This document shows, one piece after another, positions 6,372 to 9,843 of a stretch of DNA of 9,843 bases. The stretch is from NCBI GenBank assembly GCA_964454795.1, contig CAYVUM010000118.1, forward strand, positions 1-9,843, read 5' to 3'. The notes beneath the pieces were generated by a model. It was not told where the DNA came from and ran no database searches. It worked only from the letters and a program-made list of their open reading frames with translations. The DNA is from CAYVUM01 sp964454795. GTDB taxonomy: Bacteria; Pseudomonadota; Alphaproteobacteria; Rhodospirillales; Defluviicoccaceae. Position 1 is the stretch's first letter. The number at the start of each line of letters is the position of its first letter. The position numbers and the translations under genes are program-made.

Positions 6372-8135
6372 ATGCAGGTCATCGAAAGCAAGGCCGACGG
6401 TCTGAAACGACAATTCCGGGTGGCGGTGCCGGCATCGGCGATCGAGGACAAGGTGGACGGGCGCCTCAAAGAACTGGCGCGGACGATCCGCCTGCCAGGG
6501 TTCCGGCCGGGCAAGGTACCGGTCTCGCTGTTGCGCAAGCGCTATGGCATGGCGGTCCGGGGCGAGGCGATCGAGCAGGCGGTGGATGACGCCACCAAGG
6601 CGGTGATCAGCGAGCAGGGCCTGCGCCCGGTCGGACAACCGACCATCGAGGACTTCAAGGCCGCCGATCCCGGCGCTGACATTGAATATACCCTGGCAAT
6701 GGAGGTTCTGCCCGAGGTAACGCCGCCCAACTATGCGGACATCACCATCGAGCGCCTGGTTGTTGAGCCCGATACGGCCGAGGTGGAAGGTGCCCTGCAG
6801 CGGATTGCCGAAGCGCAGGGTTCGCCGCAGCCGCTCAGTGAACCGCGGCCGGCCGCCGCCGGTGATACGGTGGTGATCGATTTTGTCGGCAAGATCGACG
6901 GCGAGCCCTTTCCGGGCGGCAGTGCTGAGGGATACGAGCTCACCCTCGGCTCGAAGATGTTCATTCCCGGCTTCGAGGACCAGCTCATCGGCGCCGAAGC
7001 CGGCGAGCAGCGGGTGGTGACGATGGCCTTCCCGGCGGACTACGGAGCCGAGCACCTCGCCGGCAAGACCGCCGAGTTCGACGTGACGGTCCACGACATC
7101 CGCACCATCCAGCCGGCGCCGATCGACGATGAGCTGGCCAGGAAAGTCGGCAAGGAGTCGCTGGACGAACTCCGCGCCACCCTCGGCGAGCAGCAGCGCC
7201 AGGAACTGGCCCAGCTCTCCCGGCTGCAGGCCAAACGGGCACTGCTCGACAAGCTCGCCGAGCAGTACAGTTTCCCGGTACCGGCGTCGATGGTCGATCG
7301 CGAATACCAGGGGATCGTCCGTGAGATCGCCGCCGAGCGGCAGAGCCGCGGAGACGCCCACGATCAGGCTCACGCGCACGATCATGATCACGACCACGAT
7401 CATGACCACGATCATGACCACGACCACGACCATGACCATGATCATGACCATGACCATGATCATGACCATGACCATGACCATGACCATGACCACGACCACA
7501 CGGGGGGGAGCGAGGCAGAGGCCGTGGACGCCCTGCTCAGCGAGACGGAGCGCGCGGACTACCGGGGGATTGCGGAACGGCGGGTCCGGCTCGGTCTGGT
7601 ACTCGCTGAAGTCGGTCGGACCAACAATCTCCAGGTAACCGCCGAGGAGCTGCGCCGCGCGGTGATCGCCGAGGCCCGCCGGCATCCCGGCCAGGAACGC
7701 CAGGTTGTGGAATTTTTCGAAAAGAACCCCCAGGCCTCGGAGGCCCTTTCGGGGCCGATTCTCGAGGAGAAAGTCGTCGACTTCATGCTGGAGCTGGCCT
7801 CGGTCTCGCAGCGCACGGTGACCATCGAGGAACTGCAGCGGGCGCTCGAAGACGACGGGAGCGGGGCTGCCCCGGAAGAGGCGGCCGGACGCGGTGCTGT
7901 CCCGGGCGCCGGTGAGACGGGTGATCGCGGGGATACCCCGGCGACCGGCGAGACGGAACCCGCCGCGGACGCGGGCGAGACGGACACCGTCGAGGCCGGC
8001 GGGCACCAGGAAAAGGCGGAAACCGACAAGGCTGATCGCGAGGTGGCCGAGGATGGCGCGGCCCGCGGGGATGAGGCCCAAACTGAGGAGGCCGGCGGCG
8101 ACGAGGCGCGCGGTCCTGACCGGGGGGCAGGCTGA
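6372..8135 (+). CDS. tig: Trigger factor with an internal (His-Asp)20 tract and a long acidic tail
   Basis: Ribosome-associated chaperone and peptidyl-prolyl isomerase that receives nascent chains at the tunnel exit. The start at 6372 (MQVIESKADGLKRQFRV) matches the family N terminus; an in-frame ATG at 6303 would add 23 residues encoded by the hairpin. The protein is 587 aa, against roughly 430-490 usual. The ribosome-binding domain (1-about 120) carries GFRPGKVP at 43-50. An FKBP-type PPIase domain spans about 160-244 (GDTVVIDF at 164-171, then FIPGFEDQLIGAEAGE). The C-terminal chaperone domain runs from about 250 to 490, with ERRVRLGLVLAEVG and EEKVVDFMLELASV. It is interrupted at residues 336-376 by a pure His-Asp alternation, placed where relatives have a variable linker between 'VREIAAE' and the 'IAERRVRLGL' helix. 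From about residue 493 to the end is an Asp/Glu/Gly/Ala-rich tail with recurring GET motifs, probably disordered. The extra length comes from the tract and the tail. It heads the tig-clpP-clpX cluster. Confidence 0.95.
   Translation: MQVIESKADGLKRQFRVAVPASAIEDKVDGRLKELARTIRLPGFRPGKVPVSLLRKRYGMAVRGEAIEQAVDDATKAVISEQGLRPVGQPTIEDFKAADPGADIEYTLAMEVLPEVTPPNYADITIERLVVEPDTAEVEGALQRIAEAQGSPQPLSEPRPAAAGDTVVIDFVGKIDGEPFPGGSAEGYELTLGSKMFIPGFEDQLIGAEAGEQRVVTMAFPADYGAEHLAGKTAEFDVTVHDIRTIQPAPIDDELARKVGKESLDELRATLGEQQRQELAQLSRLQAKRALLDKLAEQYSFPVPASMVDREYQGIVREIAAERQSRGDAHDQAHAHDHDHDHDHDHDHDHDHDHDHDHDHDHDHDHDHDHDHDHDHTGGSEAEAVDALLSETERADYRGIAERRVRLGLVLAEVGRTNNLQVTAEELRRAVIAEARRHPGQERQVVEFFEKNPQASEALSGPILEEKVVDFMLELASVSQRTVTIEELQRALEDDGSGAAPEEAAGRGAVPGAGETGDRGDTPATGETEPAADAGETDTVEAGGHQEKAETDKADREVAEDGAARGDEAQTEEAGGDEARGPDRGAG
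7377..7499 (+). repeat. Degenerate 6-bp tandem repeat encoding (His-Asp)20-His inside tig
   Basis: The 123 bases are an uninterrupted series of His and Asp codons: 21 His (13 CAT, 8 CAC) and 20 Asp (14 GAC, 6 GAT). The best-conserved part is five perfect CATGAC units at 7461-7490. Higher-order copies are visible: an 18-bp block (CATGATCATGACCATGAC) occurs twice in a row at 7437-7472, and the 12-bp CACGATCATGAC occurs twice at 7395-7418. This pattern suggests growth by slippage or unequal exchange. Because the unit is 6 bp, gain or loss of units keeps the frame. The bias to CAT is unlike the GC-ending codons of the surrounding gene. Confidence 0.97.
7848..8132 (+). other. Region encoding the acidic low-complexity C-terminal tail of trigger factor
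   Basis: Codons 493-587 of tig encode a tail rich in Gly, Ala, Glu and Asp with no hydrophobic core pattern, starting just after the last recognisable trigger-factor helix (EELQRAL). At DNA level the 10-mer GGYGAGACGG recurs at 7911-7920, 7947-7956 and 7974-7983, always in frame and giving the GET motif, which hints at local duplication. The frame is intact to a TGA at 8133-8135. I know of no conserved domain here. Confidence 0.75.
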
Positions 8136-8209
8136 ACCTGACCCGGAGAGGGAATGCGCCGGGCCCGCCGCCCCGGGGAGCTGACGACCGAAACCACGAG
8201 GTTGATTGT

Positions 8210-8239
8210 GTGACACCGCGGCTACCCGGCCTATATCAT
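8210..8239 (+). promoter_or_regulatory. Candidate promoter for clpP
   Basis: GTGACA (8210-8215, five of six to TTGACA) is followed by 18 bases and TATCAT (8234-8239, five of six to TATAAT), giving a leader of about 95 bases before the clpP ATG. The overlapping CCTATAT (8230-8236) also resembles the -10 part of alphaproteobacterial heat-shock (RpoH) promoters, but I see no CTTG at the matching -35 distance. The rest of the tig-clpP gap (8136-8340) holds no gene that I can support. A 6-bp hairpin (TGGCAG/CTGCCA, 8278-8300) lies in the leader. Confidence 0.45.
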
Positions 8240-8322
8240 GGAGTGTTGCGGGTCGGAGGGCCGATCGCGACAATCGATGGCAGGAAAGCCCGGTCTGCCA
8301 CGACCGGTGTGGGGAACAATGC

Positions 8323-8328
8323 AGGAGG
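8323..8328 (+). promoter_or_regulatory. Ribosome binding site that fixes the clpP start
   Basis: AGGAGG lies 12 bases before the ATG at 8341, somewhat long but the only strong site in the region. It argues against the open-frame ATG at 8206, which would add 45 residues unlike ClpP, and against the internal ATG at 8374, which has no ribosome site at a usual distance. Confidence 0.7.
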
Positions 8329-8340
8329 CTAACTCGGAAA

Positions 8341-8997
8341 ATGACCCTCGGTCAGACCGTCGATGACGTTACGATGAATACTCTGGTGCCCATGGTCGTG
8401 GAGACCACGAGCCGTGGCGAACGTGCGTATGACATCTACTCCCGGCTGCTGAAGGAGCGCATTGTTTTCTTGACGGGCGGTGTAAATGACGCGGTTGCCA
8501 GCCTCGTTTGTGCACAGTTTCTGTTCCTCGAAGCCGAAAATCCCAACAAGGATATTGCGCTTTACATCAACTCACCGGGAGGATTGGTGACGTCCGGTCT
8601 GGCCATCTACGACACCATTCAATATATTCGCCCACAGATCTCTACGGTTTGCATCGGCCAAGCAGCGTCCATGGGCTCACTGCTTCTTGCCGCCGGGGCA
8701 CCAGGCAAGCGCTATGCCCTGCCCAACGCCCGGATCATGGTTCATCAGCCCTCGGGCGGAGCGCAGGGGCAGGCGACCGACATCGAGATCCAGGCGCGCG
8801 AGATCCTGGCGCTGAAAGCTCGGCTCAACGAGATTTACGTCAAGCACACCGGCCAGGAATTGTCGGTGATCGAGAATGCCCTCGAACGCGACCGCTTCCT
8901 GACCCCTGAGGAGGCGAAGGACTTCGGGATCATCGACGAGGTTGTGATCAGCCGTCCGAAGCCGTCGGACGGGGACGATGGGGGCGGCAATTCGTGA
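8341..8997 (+). CDS. clpP: ATP-dependent Clp protease proteolytic subunit ClpP
   Basis: Serine peptidase that forms the double-heptamer chamber of the ClpXP (and ClpAP) protease in the cytoplasm. The protein is 218 aa, close to the usual 195-215 with a short N-terminal extension. The conserved N-terminal part VPMVVETTSRGERAYDIYS is followed by LLKERIVFLTGGVND. The catalytic triad is S110 (in GQAASMGS, 106-113), H135 (in MVHQPSGG) and D184 (in ERDRF). Spacings of 25 and 74 residues are the same as in E. coli ClpP (97/122/171), so the enzyme should be active. The oxyanion strand SPGGLVTSG is intact. Residues after about 205 form a short Asp/Gly-rich tail. In E. coli ClpP has an N-terminal propeptide; residues 1-14 here (MTLGQTVDDVTMNT) could play that part, which is inference. 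It is followed 127 bases later by clpX, its unfoldase partner. Confidence 0.97.
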   Translation: MTLGQTVDDVTMNTLVPMVVETTSRGERAYDIYSRLLKERIVFLTGGVNDAVASLVCAQFLFLEAENPNKDIALYINSPGGLVTSGLAIYDTIQYIRPQISTVCIGQAASMGSLLLAAGAPGKRYALPNARIMVHQPSGGAQGQATDIEIQAREILALKARLNEIYVKHTGQELSVIENALERDRFLTPEEAKDFGIIDEVVISRPKPSDGDDGGGNS

Positions 8998-9067
8998 ACG
9001 ACCGGCGGCCGTGGCTTCGGCGGGGCAACGCGCTCGCCATGGTGTGCTGCCCGGGTGGAATTGGGGA

Positions 9068-9097
9068 TTGCTGGACCCGGCGGTGGATGGGTAACAT
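9068..9097 (+). promoter_or_regulatory. Weak candidate promoter for clpX
   Basis: TTGCTG (9068-9073), an 18-base spacer and TAACAT (9092-9097) give four of six matches in each box, about 28 bases before the clpX ATG. The 127-base clpP-clpX gap has no terminator-like hairpin with a T-run, so read-through from clpP is equally likely. Low confidence. Confidence 0.25.
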
Positions 9098-9124
9098 CGC
9101 TGTCAGTTGGCGGAGGTATCGGCC

Positions 9125-9843
9125 ATGAGCAAATCCGCGAGCGGCGACTCGAAAAATACGCTGTATTGCTCTTTCTGCGGAAAGAGCCAGCACGAGGTAC
9201 GCAAACTCATCGCCGGCCCGACGGTGTTTATCTGCGATGAATGCGTCGAACTGTGCATGGACATCATTCGTGAGGAGCACAAGTCCAGCCTGGTGAAGTC
9301 GGGCGAGGGCGTTCCCACACCGCGGGAAATCTGCGGAGTGCTGGATGATTACGTCATTGGTCAGGGCCGCGCCAAGCGGGTGCTTTCCGTCGCGGTCCAC
9401 AACCATTACAAGCGGGTCAATCACAGCGCCAAGAACAACGACGTGGAACTCGCCAAGTCGAACATTCTGCTGATCGGTCCCACCGGTTGCGGCAAAACGC
9501 TGCTGGCGCAGACCTTGGCACGGATCCTCGACGTGCCGTTCACCATGGCCGACGCCACGACGCTCACCGAGGCGGGCTATGTCGGCGAGGATGTCGAAAA
9601 CATCATCCTGAAGCTCTTGCAGGCGGCGGACTACAATGTTGAGCGCGCGCAGCGCGGCATCGTCTATATTGATGAAGTCGACAAGATTTCGCGCAAGTCG
9701 GACAATCCGTCGATCACGCGGGACGTGTCCGGCGAGGGCGTCCAGCAAGCGCTTTTGAAGATCATGGAAGGCACCGTGGCGTCGGTGCCGCCCCAGGGCG
9801 GGCGCAAGCACCCCCAGCAGGAATTCCTGCAGGTGGACACCAC
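9125..9843 (+). CDS. clpX: ATP-dependent Clp protease ATP-binding subunit ClpX, N-terminal part
   Basis: AAA+ unfoldase that recognises tagged or native substrates and threads them into ClpP. The frame is open from the ATG at 9125 to the window end, giving 239 full codons of a protein usually near 420 aa, so the C-terminal half is missing only because the window stops. GGAGG (9112-9116) sits 8 bases before the start. The N-terminal zinc-binding domain has C15-x2-C18 and C37-x2-C40, which is the four-cysteine ClpX arrangement. Next come the linker and LDDYVIGQGRAKRVLSVAV, then Walker A GPTGCGKT at 118-125, LTEAGYVGEDVENI around 158-171, and Walker B IVYIDEVDK at 179-187 with D183 and E184. The fragment ends in GVQQALLKIMEGTVASVPPQ and the following GGRKHP. 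All key residues in the visible half are intact. Confidence 0.97.
   Translation, partial: MSKSASGDSKNTLYCSFCGKSQHEVRKLIAGPTVFICDECVELCMDIIREEHKSSLVKSGEGVPTPREICGVLDDYVIGQGRAKRVLSVAVHNHYKRVNHSAKNNDVELAKSNILLIGPTGCGKTLLAQTLARILDVPFTMADATTLTEAGYVGEDVENIILKLLQAADYNVERAQRGIVYIDEVDKISRKSDNPSITRDVSGEGVQQALLKIMEGTVASVPPQGGRKHPQQEFLQVDT

Noticed and set aside
7377..7499. CRISPR-like or minisatellite array.
   Set aside because: Units are 6 bp with no spacers, and the run is fully in frame within tig, so it is a coding repeat.
8145..8185. GC-rich hairpin after tig as a terminator.
   Set aside because: CCGGG/CCCGG can pair but no T-run follows, so termination is not supported.
6144..8273. A 709-codon open frame on the minus strand covering tRNA-Leu and all of tig, with a Val/Met-rich stretch that looks like a membrane segment.
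   Set aside because: It is antisense to tig and to the tRNA. The hydrophobic run is the reverse complement of the His-Asp repeat, and the RRDSNPHDVSHRYLKPAC piece is the familiar spurious translation of an antisense tRNA-Leu.
8206..8340. A 45-residue N-terminal extension of ClpP from an ATG at 8206.
   Set aside because: The segment is unlike ClpP, Cys/Arg-rich, contains the predicted promoter -10 region and the AGGAGG ribosome site, and has no ribosome site of its own.
1..9843. Mobile elements, attachment sites or a foreign island.
   Set aside because: No transposase, integrase, terminal repeats or flanking direct repeats were seen. The only tRNA is intact and followed directly by a housekeeping gene.

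Overview
The window is GC-rich chromosomal DNA from an alphaproteobacterium. The evidence is the imuA-imuB-dnaE2 mutagenesis cassette behind a LexA box of the alphaproteobacterial type (GTTC-N7-GTTC), the protein-level character of its trigger factor, ClpP and ClpX, and the order tRNA-Leu, tig, clpP, clpX. A Rhodospirillales-like source is plausible, but I cannot fix the genus from sequence alone. No mobile element, CRISPR array or rRNA is visible.

Left half (1-4406, minus strand). An SOS-inducible translesion-synthesis operon is read right to left. A LexA box at 4392-4406 sits 35 bases before imuA. imuA is followed by imuB, whose first 107 bases overlap the end of imuA in another frame. dnaE2, an error-prone PolIIIα-like polymerase, comes last and is cut by the window edge after 600 residues. 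ImuA and ImuB are accessory proteins and DnaE2 is the catalytic polymerase of this 'mutasome'. The long plus-strand open frames over this region are GC-driven shadows.

Middle (4407-6371). Facing away from the SOS operon is nnr, a bifunctional NAD(P)H-hydrate epimerase/dehydratase that repairs damaged nicotinamide cofactors. Its stop codon lies inside a consensus -35 box (TTGACA) that begins a promoter for tRNA-Leu(UAG). About 100 bases with a strong hairpin but no T-run separate the tRNA from the next gene.

Right half (6372-9843, plus strand). This is the conserved protein-folding and proteolysis cluster: tig (trigger factor, ribosome-bound chaperone/PPIase), clpP (serine peptidase) and the N-terminal part of clpX (AAA+ unfoldase, cut by the window end). 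ClpX feeds unfolded substrates to ClpP, and trigger factor acts earlier on nascent chains.

The most unusual item is in tig. Its C-terminal chaperone domain is interrupted by an uninterrupted (His-Asp)20-His tract encoded by a degenerate 6-bp tandem repeat, and the protein ends in a roughly 95-residue acidic, probably disordered tail. No wholly new multi-gene system is evident. The His-Asp trigger factor is the best candidate for new biology, either as a metal-binding chaperone or as a length-variable repeat.
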